Of a DNA stretch of 64,000 nucleotides, positions 12,201 to 23,624 are shown in pieces; the stretch's first letter is position 1, and every line of letters begins with the position of its first letter. The notes under the pieces are model-generated. The model saw only the letters and a list, made by a program, of their open reading frames with translations. It was not told the DNA's origin and ran no database searches. The stretch is from assembly GCA_025024175.1 (NCBI GenBank), contig QCXZ01000137.1, forward strand, positions 20,770,001 through 20,834,000, in the 5' to 3' direction. This DNA is from Rhyzopertha dominica (Eukaryota; Arthropoda; Insecta; Coleoptera; Bostrichidae). The translations under genes and the position numbers were made by a program.

Positions 12201-14295
12201 GGGTATGTTCACTGTGATGCCTATATAGTGTGCACCCAGCATTCGTCTTATCAGGGTTTACGCTTTGAGATCGGAATGGCAAGAGGAATGAATTCAGATC
12301 TATTACTATACACAGCCGGGCAATATGATTGAAAGCTGACAAGCAGTTAAGTGCGCACATGGAATAAGCTCGTTTTACCTCTGCAAATATATAGAGGTAC
12401 GTGTATTGTTCCGTCAGTTTTAGACATGCCGCGCTATAGGTAGGAAAACTCAAAGTTTAAATCTAATCATAAGTATAAAAAACGCTAACGATATATCTCA
12501 ATCCAGTGGTATTCATAATATTAATTAACATAAATACTCCATAAAAATGTGAGCGCAAAATCAAACCACAGTGTAAGCATACTGTAATGAAACAATCTGC
12601 TCTCTTTCTATTTCTATATTTTAATTAGGATTTCTATAAGTTACTAATATAGTAATAGCGCACTAAATCGAGGACATACTTTTTAGTAGCAGAGTGCCCC
12701 CGAAAAATACTAGAAAAGATTTTTTCAGTGCTTGAGGTTTAATGCAGCCTCACAATCGTATGGATTGAGTAAAGTAAAATATTTAGTGAAGTTCAAATAT
12801 GAAAATATTGCCCTTCGTGAAGATGTGATGCAAATGCTTTAAAAATATAAAAGAGTATCTGATGAATATGTCCTGAAGTCACCATCTTCGACACTAGCTC
12901 TTCTATAATGTGAAGAGTACAAAAAATGACGAAAAAAATTAAGGTAATAGAAAAATTCTATAATTATCATATTATGGATTATCATAAAGATGTATTTTGC
13001 ACTAAATAAGAAGGAATAACACGGACCATTTTTACTGATAAAATTAGAGGTAATCTTAGATATTACCGAAGTTAAAGGTAGTAACCTGAATGTTAAACAA
13101 GAATCGATTTTTACCGCAATGCATCATTAAAAGTGGAGTAGCAAAGCTTACGTTATCATTTATATGCAGTTGAATATCTTGCTGGTATGGCTTTCCCATG
13201 CTGTTCAAATAAAAAAAACTTTAGCATGTTGGTAAAACGCAAATTAACACTAGTTACATTTAATCTACGTCCATTTTGAGTAAGAAAGATAAGTAAAATG
13301 ATCAAAAAAATTAAAGATACAGCAGTGCACACAAACGTTTCGAACTGATTTGTCTTGGATCTGAGAATGTCGTTTGAAGGTAAATGAATTTAGCCATTTA
13401 CATATCACTAACACGTCACAATTTAGGCGGGCGTTTTGGCATGAACCCTGTGTTAAACCAACATGGTGAACTTGTATTATATGTTAAGAATAACTACAAA
13501 CAGTGCTCAATCTTGATATCAAACTTCTTTCAACCCACTGCCTTTCTTCAAATAAACCTTCCGTCCATCAATGGTACACAGAGGGAAAGATGTAAATAAG
13601 ATAGATATCTTCAAAGCAACAGAAAAAAAGTGGTAAAATAAAAAAGAAAATAAGATATAACTGTTTAATGAATTATAATTGAAAATAAAAGAACTAACAT
13701 ATTTTAACGATGAAAAAATTGAGATAGATGTAAAATGAACAAATGAACTAGATTGCAACACATTTTTTGTTTTTTGTTTGGATAATGTTTAATTAATGTA
13801 GATGGCGACAAAAAGCGAGTATCGAATAGACATGGGAGAAGAAACAAAATTCCCGAGTGGCTACATATTTGATACACCCGTAAGTTTGACGTGACAAGAG
13901 TACGTGGTAGAGAAGGTAGTTAGCTTTTAGTTATTCAAAGAAATTTTATTTCACTTGACTCTTTGTCTTTGTTCACTGGACTTTTTCTATACTTACAGAC
14001 AGTAATACGTCGCACAAAATAACCGGGCAATCGGCAATGCGGGTCTCTGTACCTACAGGCAGGACCAACTAAGGTCACTGCATTATAATAAGTTACCACC
14101 AACACTAGGTTCAGCAACAAAAAAGACAGAATGATTCTTTTCCGTATAGTGCGAGAGACAGAGGATAGCAAAGATAGTATAACTATAGCTGTCTTGCTGT
14201 CAAATCTAATAGTAACAGAGACGCAACTGTAAAAAACTACATGGAAATTATATATGTCGCAACCGCCGTTGCTACCTTTCAAGATTCAGCGACTT
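9261..14295. other. No recognised gene; one GC-richer tract
   Basis: 9360-9720 is GC-richer than its surroundings (GGCCCCAGAA, GCGCCGGCCGGGG, CCGCCCGCGGGTGGG) and is a candidate regulatory tract. A 152-codon open frame on the minus strand (12453-11995) and a 115-codon one (14282-13935) carry no motif I know and are probably chance frames. 12450-13900 is AT-rich and featureless. I see no inverted or tandem repeat of note. Confidence 0.4.
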
Positions 14296-14348
14296 TAGTA
14301 CCAACCTCTATTCGTGAAGTTTCTAAAGCCACCGCTAGATGACTAATC
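14296..14348 (-). repeat. Fragment of the GCCATCTAGCGG dispersed repeat
   Basis: On the minus strand this reads GAAATTGATTAGTCATCTAG followed by CGGTGGCTTTAGAAACTTC. That is collinear with GAAAATCGCTAATGAGCCAT, CTAGCGGTAGCC and GAACTATGAAG at 59505-59555. Short and diverged, so offered as a fragment only. Confidence 0.45.
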
Positions 14349-14989
14349 AATTTCAGAAAATAAAGTGGGATGTAAGAGGAGTAAATATCCTAAACCACAA
14401 ATTATCTTGCTAAAAACTGGATTTTTTTTTCAACTAATAGATGCATTTAAAAATTATATTTAATGACAAAACCTACTGAGGTAAAGACAGACGGACAAAC
14501 CATAAAAATTAAGAAATATTTCACGAGGTGCAAAAGATGTATAAAATAAAACGTTATTTCTACAGATACAAACATATCTGTTGAAATCTTGGAGCACATT
14601 TGAGTCTAAAAAAAGCTGAAGGCGCTGGACCATCAAACTTCTGGAGATAATCTTTTACCGAAAACTAATATTTGCTTGAACTAACTTCTTTATCTAAAGC
14701 ACCTATGTAAATACACCTAATTAAAGCCAAAAATTGCGTACGTCACGAATTGCGTCAACCACACATTGGTAAATTCAGTGCAAAAAAATACATCGGAATG
14801 CTCAAAGCAAAATAATTGTGCGTAAACTAGAGGTCAGCAAAAATGTTTCTTTTAGATACTGACAATAAATGAAAACCAGATCTTCTCAACTGTATTAAAA
14901 CTACCACAGCTGAAAGGGTTTCAACGCACCCGTATAAAATCAGATAATTACACGTGTGTGATGCTACACGTGGAGGAGGCGAGGTTGCC

Positions 14990-15560
14990 AGAATGATTAA
15001 AACACCTCTCCGGTGGTTTCCTTTGTTGAATTTAATCCATTTATAATTTCGGGCCCCTTCTAATAATTTCTCTTTGGGAAGATCTACGGACACAATTATA
15101 AGACGCAGAACAGGTTAAGTAGATAATTAGTAAACTGTAGGAGATGGTGGCGAGGGAGTGAGAGCATATTTCTGGATTCATGCAGTCATCCGTCTTTGAG
15201 TAAAAGCAGCAGCGCCAGTGGGAGCGGGATGGCGTGACAGGAGGCATCATTCGTTATGCGTAGGAAGGAGTTCGTTCGTTATTAAGCCAATTCAAATTAC
15301 GGCACCGCACCTTTAAAAGATTAGCGGGTGGATTGGAGCGTTACCGCGATCTAAAAAAGAGAACGAAACGCAATCGAGGCGTCCTCGAAAAGTGCTGACT
15401 TAGGCCGACGACGGCGTCGTGTCATTAGCGTGACGATAAGGCATCCTGCTATTTTTTAATCTGGCCTACATGCTAATCAAACGCCAGCCAAGCGGATTCC
15501 CTGATTGAACGGCTTTGTAACGAACTATACGATAAGTACTGGCGGTTATAAACGACTATA
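14990..15560. other. GC-richer non-coding tract
   Basis: Clearly richer in GC than the flanks, with GGTGGCGAGGGAGTGAGAGC, GCCAGTGGGAGCGGGATGGC and CCGACGACGGCGTCGTG. There is no domain in either strand's reading frames and no repeat structure. It could be a regulatory or conserved non-coding element; I cannot test conservation here. Confidence 0.3.
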
Positions 15561-15619
15561 ATTTAAAATTAAAATGTGGGAGTGTCGGACAAATTATATC
15601 CAAACAACGAGTTAAGCCT

Positions 15620-15810
15620 AAATATTTTGGAGCGACTCCATAGTTGAACTACTTGAAGTAGTTTATATTTTAAGTACTTACATATATTTTGTACTTTTTT
15701 CAAGTAAACTACAAGTATTTTTAAATATTTCGAGTAGTACTTTTAGATGTTTTAAATGTTTTCAAACTACTGAAGTAGTACCTACTCTGAAGTACCAAAT
15801 AGTGAAACAC
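15620..15810. repeat. AAGTAGT/AAGTACT-rich repeat, possibly hAT-type MITE
   Basis: Dense, irregular copies of GAACTACTTGAAGTAGTTT, AAGTACTT, CAAGTAAACTACAAGTA, CGAGTAGTACTTT and AAACTACTGAAGTAGTACC on both strands. Similar AAGTAGT-rich interiors are known from some non-autonomous hAT elements. I cannot identify clean terminal repeats or an 8-bp duplication, so the class is only suggested. Confidence 0.4.
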
Positions 15811-16442
15811 TTGGTAAACGTTAACAGCAGTAGGCATTTGCGCAGATCGCACATATTGGAGTTAGCCACCAGGTTACTTATGATTTGAGTTGTATTTTGC
15901 GAAATAGAAAGAGGTAAGTAGTAATGATACCTATTACAAGTAATTTAGATTAAAAGATGCCACTTATATCTTCTGATAAAATGCAGTCCATAGCGCATTA
16001 GTTTCAGAATGTTAAAATTTTATTCAATATTTTGTTAATATTATTCTGACCGCCCATAGCACTTCAGTTTTCATCTGCCTTAAATTATATAGGTAACTAA
16101 GCCATAAATACCACTTTTTTATGGTGGACTGTTGATAACGGAATGCATAGCTAATATTAGGTGGCATCGATAAAAAAACACGACGCATTTCAATATATAT
16201 GTTAAATGTCAATTTTTGTATCTGCGTTAATATTAAAATAAAAGGTGTTTTTGTACGTTTATTAATTTCTTGCTATGTTTAGAATCGCTGTTAATAAGAT
16301 AAAAACTAAAATCGAAAGCGAATGCGTATGCGTGCGATTAATTGTTTTGGCCAGAAATATCAGCGTCGCGAGGAGATGCAAAAGTAGGCAATGAGTATTG
16401 AGGTGTCATTTTTGACAGAGAGAAATATTCTTGATTTTGGCT

Positions 16443-16556
16443 CAGTGAGAGCGAGGTCTTTGGCCATGATGTGCCTCAGGCAGTGAGAGTAAGGTCTTTG
16501 GCCATGATGTGCCTCAGGCAGTGAGAGTAAGGTCTTTGGCCATGATATGCCTCAGG
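16443..16556 (+). repeat. 38-bp tandem repeat, three copies
   Basis: Three head-to-tail units start at 16443, 16481 and 16519 with CAGTGAGAG and end with GCCTCAGG. They differ at only two or three positions (GAGCGAGG versus GAGTAAGG; GATGTGCC versus GATATGCC), so the expansion is recent. Confidence 0.95.
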
Positions 16557-17045
16557 CAGTTTTAAACCCCTAGCGCAGAGTGCCCGGTTAACAGCCGTGG
16601 TTCCTTCGAGTGGGTGACTTGCATTCCGGGGGGTAATGCGGGCTGCTCGAATGACATAGTTCTGGTGGAGAGGGTAGCCTTATTAGGTGCCCCCGATCCG
16701 GGCTATTGGAATGCGACCCTATAGGCCTTAGGGTGAGCGTTCGGGGAAGCCTCTACTATTTCAGGTTGACACTAGCTAGTTGTTGAAGAAAGAAAACTAA
16801 CAAGGTATTCATAACCACCATTGATAAAGATGTAATCTCAGGGATGAAGCCATAGACAGGACAAGGATGAGGCCCTGGGGTGAAAACCCCTCTGTGAGTC
16901 TTAACTGTATCTATCTGAGTTTAACGGATGAGTAACTTATGTTTTGTTTTTGCATCTCCCGCGCATATGTGAAACCGCCTTGCCTGTCCACCGGAGTGAC
17001 CGCATTGTTATGACCCACGGATGAAGGCGGCGATAATGTAAGTCC
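16557..17045. other. GC-richer tract downstream of the 38-bp repeats
   Basis: The composition changes sharply from the AT-rich flanks: GCAGAGTGCCCGGTTAACAG, TTCCGGGGGGTAATGCGGG, CCCCCGATCCGGGC and CCGCCTTGCCTGTCCACCGG. No reading frame is recognisable. Tandem repeats followed by a GC-rich leader can be the 5' end of a non-LTR retrotransposon, but no ORF1 or reverse transcriptase follows, so this is a guess. Beyond 17045 the AT-rich background returns. Confidence 0.35.
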
Positions 17046-17879
17046 TTCTTGATTATTCCCGCACTAGTGTTTCTATGTTTTTCATATATTGCTACGAAAG
17101 CTATCCTTAAGCGCTACTCGGGTAAAAATATGTATTACATGGAAGCTGAGGAAGTATTAGAGATAAAGCGATATTTTTGTTTTTAGCGAAGGTTGGTTAA
17201 AAAGTGTGAATATAACATGAAGGGAATAATGTCAAAGGTCCACGAACACAAACTGATAAGATGCTAATATATCTTGCAATATTTATTGTTGGTACGGCTT
17301 AAATTAGTAACATGAAAACGCCTGCAAAACATTTTATTTTTGGTGGAAAGATAACAGTGTATCGGTAGTTAAAAGACACATTAGAAGTTTATTTGTTGCG
17401 TAGGAAAGTTTAACAACAGCCAGTTATATATATTTGCTTAACATGAATTTTTCTATGGTTAAAGTCAAGTTGTTAAGTTAAAAAATCTTTAAAAAACGAC
17501 AATAGTAAACGAAGACCAAAATACAGTCTATAAAACAAACGTTACCTCACCAATNGANATACCAGGAATAAATGCTCATTCATTATTTTCTAAGTAACTG
17601 AAATAATCACTTTCACAAGAGTGAAGAAGACATATAATAAAACAAAGGTAATGTAAACTATAAATGCTGCTAAGGGTAAAAAAAGAAGGATCGACATCTA
17701 GCAGAACTGCAAGCGCAGCATATTATTAAAACAATTAGAATTAATTGTTTGATGAATCCACAAATTGTTCATAACTGCCAAAATATTAAAATGAAGTCAA
17801 ACCTGCTTAATTATAGCTTAAACAATTCAGCCCCCCTCATTTTGACAAGCCACTTTACACCAGAGCGTACATATTCGGA

Positions 17880-18425
17880 GGTTATACAAACAGCGCAAGT
17901 TTACATCCAGCCCCAGGAAAGCTGGTCGGAATTCCCACATAACGACTCCCTCGCCCATCTAAGCTCCACATACCCTTAATACCCCACCTTCGTTCGAGAC
18001 TGTAAACTGACGCCTTCTTCCGGGATACGGCACTGCTGAAATTCTTTGCATAAGACCCTCCAGCCCGGACCCTATTTTAAATTCAAATATTTGCATAGTT
18101 ATCTCAGCAGGTAGTCGAAAGCTTGATCTGGAACTCCGGAGATATACACAGGTATCGGCCGCTCTGGGGACCCTCCGGGTCGCCATCGACCCCTCATAGT
18201 TGAGCACGTAGGAAACATGCTGCTAAGTTCGTTGCAGCAGGATTCCTGGCCAGCAGTATCGTCGGGGCAGCTTCAAACTTTGTTTTGTTTAAAGCACGGG
18301 GACGGACCGCTGAAATACCAAGACCTGCGATTTTGCACCGTGGCAAAACGGTCACGCAATTCAGTTACAGAAGTTCGTGATACTGCTGGAGCCGGTTTGT
18401 ATAAAGGGCACGTTGAGTGCTAATA
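17880..18425. repeat. GC-richer dispersed repeat, copy 1
   Basis: The core at about 18190-18305 matches 21621-21715. Shared blocks are GTTGAGCACGTA / GTTGAACACGTA, CTGCTAAGTTCGTTGCAGCA / CCGCTAAGTCCATTGCAGCA, GATTCCTGGCC / GATTCCTAGCC and AAACTTTGTTTTGT / AAACTTTGCTTTGT. The sequence on either side is also GC-richer and partly collinear. Short open frames occur on both strands (for example minus 18207-17959) without any domain I recognise. It may be part of a retrotransposon or a processed sequence. Confidence 0.5.
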
Positions 18426-18557
18426 GTTGGAACTTAATACCGACAACGTTTGCTGAAGCTACGATACTAATAAATAAATGTAAATTATTAAAAGTGACTT
18501 CAAGCAACACGTATCTATGAAACATTCAAACCAAAACATCAAAGCTAACGAATACAC

Positions 18558-19046
18558 GAGGTAGTTATTGGAACCGCAGGGCATATACTTTTTGAAAAAA
18601 ATATATTCAGCTCTGACCGGGAATCGAACCCATGACCTTTGCCGTTCAAATATGATGACATGTTCGATTCGATCAATTTGCTGTAAGTAACGCTACTGAA
18701 CGCCATCCGGCGCATTTGTAGGTGAATCGCTCGTCGCTCAGTATTTTCGAGCTTTAGAGGGGAATTCGCTAAGGTGCGCGGTGGCCAAATTCTGGCGAAC
18801 AGGGGCTATTTACAACCCTAATTACAAATAACCATCGCCTAAATGTATTCCCAACAAATATGTATGAGCTAATTATTGAATAGCAGGCCAATATATGTTT
18901 TAAAAGAACATTGCCAGCTTTGGCCGAGAATCGAAATGGTGATGCAGTGATATTACATTTAAGCGGTAATTAATAGGTTCCCGGTCAAAGCTGGAAATAC
19001 TTTCACATGGCATATATTTGGCCTTCTATCCCGATAACTACCTCTT
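18558..19046. mobile_element. Composite short element: inverted ends plus tRNA-like promoter
   Basis: The ends are inverted: GAGGTAGTTATTGG at 18558 and, in reverse complement, GAGGTAGTTATCGG from 19044. The first part (18558-18800) carries, on the minus strand, CATGGGTTCGATTCCCGG (18622-18639), a good tRNA B-box/T-arm, and a body shared with 31465-31560. The second part (about 18870-19046) is a small foldback whose arms both contain the CCAGCTTTG..CCG stretch next to the B-box. It looks like one copy inserted in, or joined to, a second. Confidence 0.6.
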
Positions 19047-20855
19047 ACATTCACTGTATTTGATTTACTACCTCAATGCACACTGGTGTCAATCGGATGC
19101 TGCATAATTTAATGAAACTTCAATTGGCAAAAATCTTTCCCAATTATTTATATAATAGCTTTTGCATGCAATTTTCTAATCAGATTATAACATATATTAT
19201 TGAAGTGGTGGAGGTCTAGCTATCCCAGATGCAAAATTATACGAAACAACCTTTTCAGGTGTATAAAAATGACTTTAAAATGCCTTCTTGTAGGGCCTAA
19301 TAGTAAATTGTGAATATTTTTTAAACGAAATGTTATAAGTAAAAAGTGCGTATACAGGACGTAGAAAGCATAATAGTATTTCCTAGGTNCTGTTACAATC
19401 TCAAATAGTTGTCTTGCGGAAGTTATTTGTAAAACGGCACAAAAAAATTGAATATGTAAAAGTAAAAACAAAATAAAAATTATTTACAAATATTCTCTGC
19501 ATACACAAAAGTTCTATGGCAATAATATTACTTTCGGATGAATGGAAATAGTAACTTCCACTGCCATCTTCTTATAAATTTGGTTAATTTGCGGGAAATG
19601 AAATCACCATTTCTGTGCGCTACGAACTGCTTCATAGCTGCCTATAGACTAACCTAGTATTGATGTCAAATAGAGTATTCCGTCTTCTCAACCACTCGAT
19701 CAAATTTACCTTTCTCCAATGTTTGTTTCATGTTTGTACACCTTTCTAACTGTATTTATTGATGTAGTTCGTTATTATCAATAACTAAAACACTCCTCGA
19801 CGGCAAATTTGGAATTAATTTCTCTTTGATCCATTTCTTATAAGCTTTCTAATTGTGCGTTTCGTACAAATCCTTCCAAACAGGTTCGCGTAATCCCTCG
19901 TTTATATCATGCCTCCAGGATTCATGTAAATTGTTTTGTGTATTGTTCAATAGTGTATAGATAATTAGGCCATTGTTGTTGTTTATAGGGTCTTTAAAGC
20001 ATCTTATAGTTTGTCTTTGTGGTCACTTATCAAAAACCCATTTTACTCATAATTTTCCGATGGCTCTCATAAGAGCCTTTCTAATTACAATCATCATAAA
20101 CTTTTTTTATGAATTCTCCTCGAGGTTGGTATCTTTTTCTACGTTGCGCAAAAAAACCCTTGTCAAAAGTCCAAATCAGACTTTGCGGCAGTTTTCATTC
20201 TCTTGTTATTTGGAGTTGCAAAACTCTGCTCCCCATCTTCAGTTGCTTTCATTTCTTTCGCAACATTTTGTGTGGTTTGCAAACTAATGCACCTCTTGCA
20301 AATGCCGCACGTTCTTTGACAATCTTGAGCTCCTAGTAGGATTAATTGTTTAGCTTCTAGGCGCATCACCGGATCACCCGCATAGATATTCTTGACGAAT
20401 TGTACATGTACTCTGATATTTTTTTAGCTCTATCTCTCACTTTTGATAATGGCTTAATATAATCTGTGAAAGAGTGATTCTAATTAAAAAGTAAAAATAT
20501 TCGTATGACAAATTCTAAACAATTACTGAGATTCATTCTAAAATTACGTGCATTGGAATGTTTTGTAGAAGATTGTAGGTGGTATGAAAATTAATCTAAA
20601 CAGACACTTTTACAAACTTGTATAATTTACTCAAACTTGCAACGAGCTGCTAGATTGCAACAAAAAGTACACTGGCAAATTCACTACCCGTAAACCCGGA
20701 GTTACCTCCATATATAGAATATAATCCATATAGTTAATCGATATCACCTTTATAATTACTGAAATGAGAGATCGTGCTAGCTTTAGTGTAAATGAGACAG
20801 GGCTAAACGGGTTAAATAAAATTTATTGAAATCAAAGTATATTAATTAGTATATT
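19047..20855. other. No recognised gene
   Basis: AT-rich. 20100-20370 is stop-free in one frame on each strand (minus: contains CQRTCGICKRC, a cysteine pattern), and a second minus frame reads RRKRYQPRGEF near 20090-20120. I do not recognise the protein, and the frames are interrupted. It might be a very old gene or transposon relic. Confidence 0.35.
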
Positions 20856-21088
20856 ATTTTATTACGTAGTCTCCATTACTTTCTATGCAATTCCTCATGT
20901 GCCGCCTGGATCACTTCATCATTACTATGAATTTTTGCCATCCAATGCCTCTTTAAGTTTACCAAAGACATGGTAATCGCTTGAGGCGACGTCAGGAGAA
21001 TAAGCGATCGTGATACAACCTCAAATTTCAAATCTTAAGTGGTCACCGCAGTTCTACAAGCAGTGTCTGGGTGCGCTGGATCCTCGTT
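20856..21088 (-). pseudogene. mariner transposase C-terminal relic
   Basis: On the minus strand from about 21088: EDPAHPDTACRTAV (decayed DNARPHTARRTV block), then DLKFEVV, then YSPDVASSDYHVFGKLKEAL. Next, in shifted frames, come DEVIQAAHEELHRK and NGDYVIK. This is the order at the C-terminus of mariner transposases (HPPYSPDLAPSDYHLF..LKEAL..DEEV..A...L..QGDY). At least three frameshifts or stops are present and nothing upstream is recognisable, so only about the last 80 residues survive. It is a different lineage from the mariner at 47.8 kb. Confidence 0.7.
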
Positions 21089-21604
21089 CGTTTTCTGCTG
21101 CTCTGAAAAGGTTTTTCAAGTATTCTGAGTATGTGGTACTTGTAACAGGAACCCATTAGACATGCATAAAAAAACAATCAAAAACAACGCTGTTACTCCC
21201 TAGTGCAGTGCTCAAGTTGAGTGTGCAGTTGCCTTTTCTTGTATAGAATAAGTCATTAAGAGAGCCTTCTAGAAGATCACGAAAATAACTTTTCTCACAA
21301 CAACAAGGTTCAATTTTGTGCATCTTTTGGGCACTTTATTTCACTCTGCTATGGATAAAATTTGCTCTTACATTCCTACTAAGAAAGTGAAGTTCAAACT
21401 TATTAAATCTGACATAAATACTGTTTCAATATCTCGTCCGATCAGTTCCTGTTCCTGTACATGTAGCGCTCTATGTTCTCCGGTACAAATAAACCTTCCA
21501 CACTTAGTTTAAACCTAATGATACATATTTAAAACCAGCAAATCTATTGTCGATATTACAATAATATTGGCAATTGCAAGAAAAACAAAAACAAATAGCA
21601 TCAT

Positions 21605-21880
21605 CATCGTCGACAATCTCGGAGGTTGAACACGTACCATCCCGCTAAGTCCATTGCAGCACGATTCCTAGCCCTACTGTAGTCGGCGCTTGAAACTTTG
21701 CTTTGTCCAGAGCCAGTCCCCCGGGGAGCCCCGTGCATGGACCTGGACCGGCTTTGGAGTGAGCGGATGAAAGATCACACAATGCGCTATGAGTTTAATG
21801 CCGACCCCGGCTTACCCTTTATTATGTGGAACGGTATTAAAACGAACTTAGTTAAATTTTGGATTAAGTCCAGTGTTTAA
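21605..21880. repeat. GC-richer dispersed repeat, copy 2
   Basis: Second copy of the repeat at 17880-18425; the core is 21621-21715. After the core it continues with CCGGGGAGCCCCGTGCATGG and GACCTGGACCGGCTTTGG, only loosely collinear with copy 1. A 60-codon open stretch from 21698 has no recognisable domain. Confidence 0.5.
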
Positions 21881-22459
21881 ACACGTTTAATTTAGGTGCC
21901 TCGTGCTGGTTGTGGTGACACACCTTCACAAAGTTTGGAGTGGGATGTATTTAACCCACTTCTGGGGAAATGGAAACCAATTCCCGATAGACGTACGAGT
22001 ATACACCAATCTGTGCTGCATTACGCATCTCTAGCTTCAATTACTTATAATTAATTAGTTTTGTTCCCAAATTAAATACATGATGCTTCTAATTTGAGTA
22101 ATGGAGTGATTGCAGCTCATGAGATGGGGAGATCCGTAGGTCCGTTATTACAAAAAAGAGAAAAATGATTCAAATAAAACTTGTGCCATTAAGCTCTCTG
22201 CGCTGTAAAACTATGTATATTTTTCGTATGCATGTTAGCCAATATTTGAAATATTTTTCATTGCGCTGCAAAAAGATTAATACTCGTATATCCGAAAGTA
22301 AAAAAAGATAGGAACGTGCGATTTTCTTCTTAAGATATGATAAGGCTTTGGAAAAGTGGCTTGGCAATCTAACATAAAAGCGTTGACAGTAATTGATGTA
22401 TGCCATTTGTGTCAATAATGTATGCTTTAACTTCGTTTGTCTGGGTCAACAGTTAATAC

Positions 22460-23624
22460 GCTATATTAGTGCTGACGTAATAAAGGCCATTTTTCTGCGG
22501 TACGTCATAGTTCTGGATCCTGACAAACCGAGTTGTCATAACGTGCGTAATGGACCTCAGTGTTAGGTGCAATTTTGTGACTTTAAAAGAATATTTAGAA
22601 GTGTTACTGTACTTATTTGAGTAGCTTACACTCCTTCGTTTTGCTTCACAAGTATTACAAACCGAAATTACATTTAGTTTAGATCCTGGATCAAAACAAA
22701 CCAAGTAGTCATAACGTGCATAAGGGAGTTCAGTGTTTGGTGCAATTTTTTAGTGTTAAAAGAATATTTTAAAGTGTTACTGTTTATGATTGAAGAGCTG
22801 ACACTCCCTCGTTTTACTTAGCAAGTATTACAAACGCAAATTACATTTAGTTACAATTTAGATATTGCTGAAAAACTAAACCTAGAATAAGTGCGTGTGT
22901 AGAGTATTACAATTTACATGTTGTACCAGAAGATGGTAACGTGCTAGGCCCCTGAATGTTCTTGTTATAATGAGAGAGAAACGTATAAACTTTAAGCACT
23001 TATTTTAGATTATCCTTCAACAATAGATTGCAACTTAATGTAATTTCGGTTTGTATTACTTAATGAATAATACAAAGGTATGTAAAACACTCAAACATAT
23101 ACAGTAACAATTCAAAATATTGTATTATACTATAATTTTGCTCTGAATATTGAGTATTACTGTGTATTTTTAGTGGTTCACGTTCCTTCGTATAATTTAG
23201 AATTACAAACCAAAATTATATTTAGTTGCAATCTGTTGTTTAAATACAACCTTAAAGAAGTGTTGTAAAGACTACACTTTCTCTCTCATGATAACGCGAA
23301 CATCCAGGGACCCAACCCATTACCATTTTCTGGTAAAACTTGTAAATTGTAATGCTCCACAAACATATACTTAGTATATGTGCAGCTTTTCAACAATACA
23401 TTGTTTCTAAATGTAATCTCGTACTAGTACTTGCTAAGTAAAGCGAAGTAGTGTAAGCTACTCAAACATACACAGTAACACTTTAAAATACGCTATAACA
23501 CTAAAAATTACACCAAACGCTGAACTCCCTTACGCACATTATGACAACTAAGTAGGTTGGTTTGGATCCGCGATCTTGACGTATCGCAGCAAAATGGCCG
23601 ACATCTACGTCACACTAATATAGC
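22460..23624. mobile_element. Large composite foldback element
   Basis: About 1165 bp forming an imperfect palindrome. The left end reads GCTATATTAGTGCTGACGTA and the right, in reverse complement, GCTATATTAGTGTGACGTAG. Matching blocks continue almost to the centre near 23040-23100: GGCCATTTT / GGCCATTTT, GTCATAACGTGCGTAA / GTCATAATGTGCGTAAG, AAAGTGTTACTGT, GAGTAGCTTACACT, ACCAGAAGATGGTAA / ACCAGAAAATGGTAA and TGAGAGAGAAA. The left arm also holds a direct duplication of about 180 bp (22495-22675 and 22680-22860). The module TTACTGT..GAGT..TTACACT..TTCGTTTTAC recurs several times in both orientations. No coding capacity is seen. Non-autonomous; the mobilising family is unknown. Confidence 0.85.

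Noticed and set aside
11995..12453. 152-codon open frame on the minus strand
   Set aside because: Longest open frame in the window, but it has no recognisable domain, no splice or promoter context and an irregular composition. Best treated as a chance frame unless transcripts support it.
13935..14282. 115-codon minus-strand frame
   Set aside because: Hydrophobic stretch only, no motif known to me, and it borders a dispersed repeat fragment.
20100..20370. Cysteine-bearing minus-strand frame (CQRTCGICKRC)
   Set aside because: Looks protein-like locally but is interrupted by stops and frame changes, and I cannot name a family.
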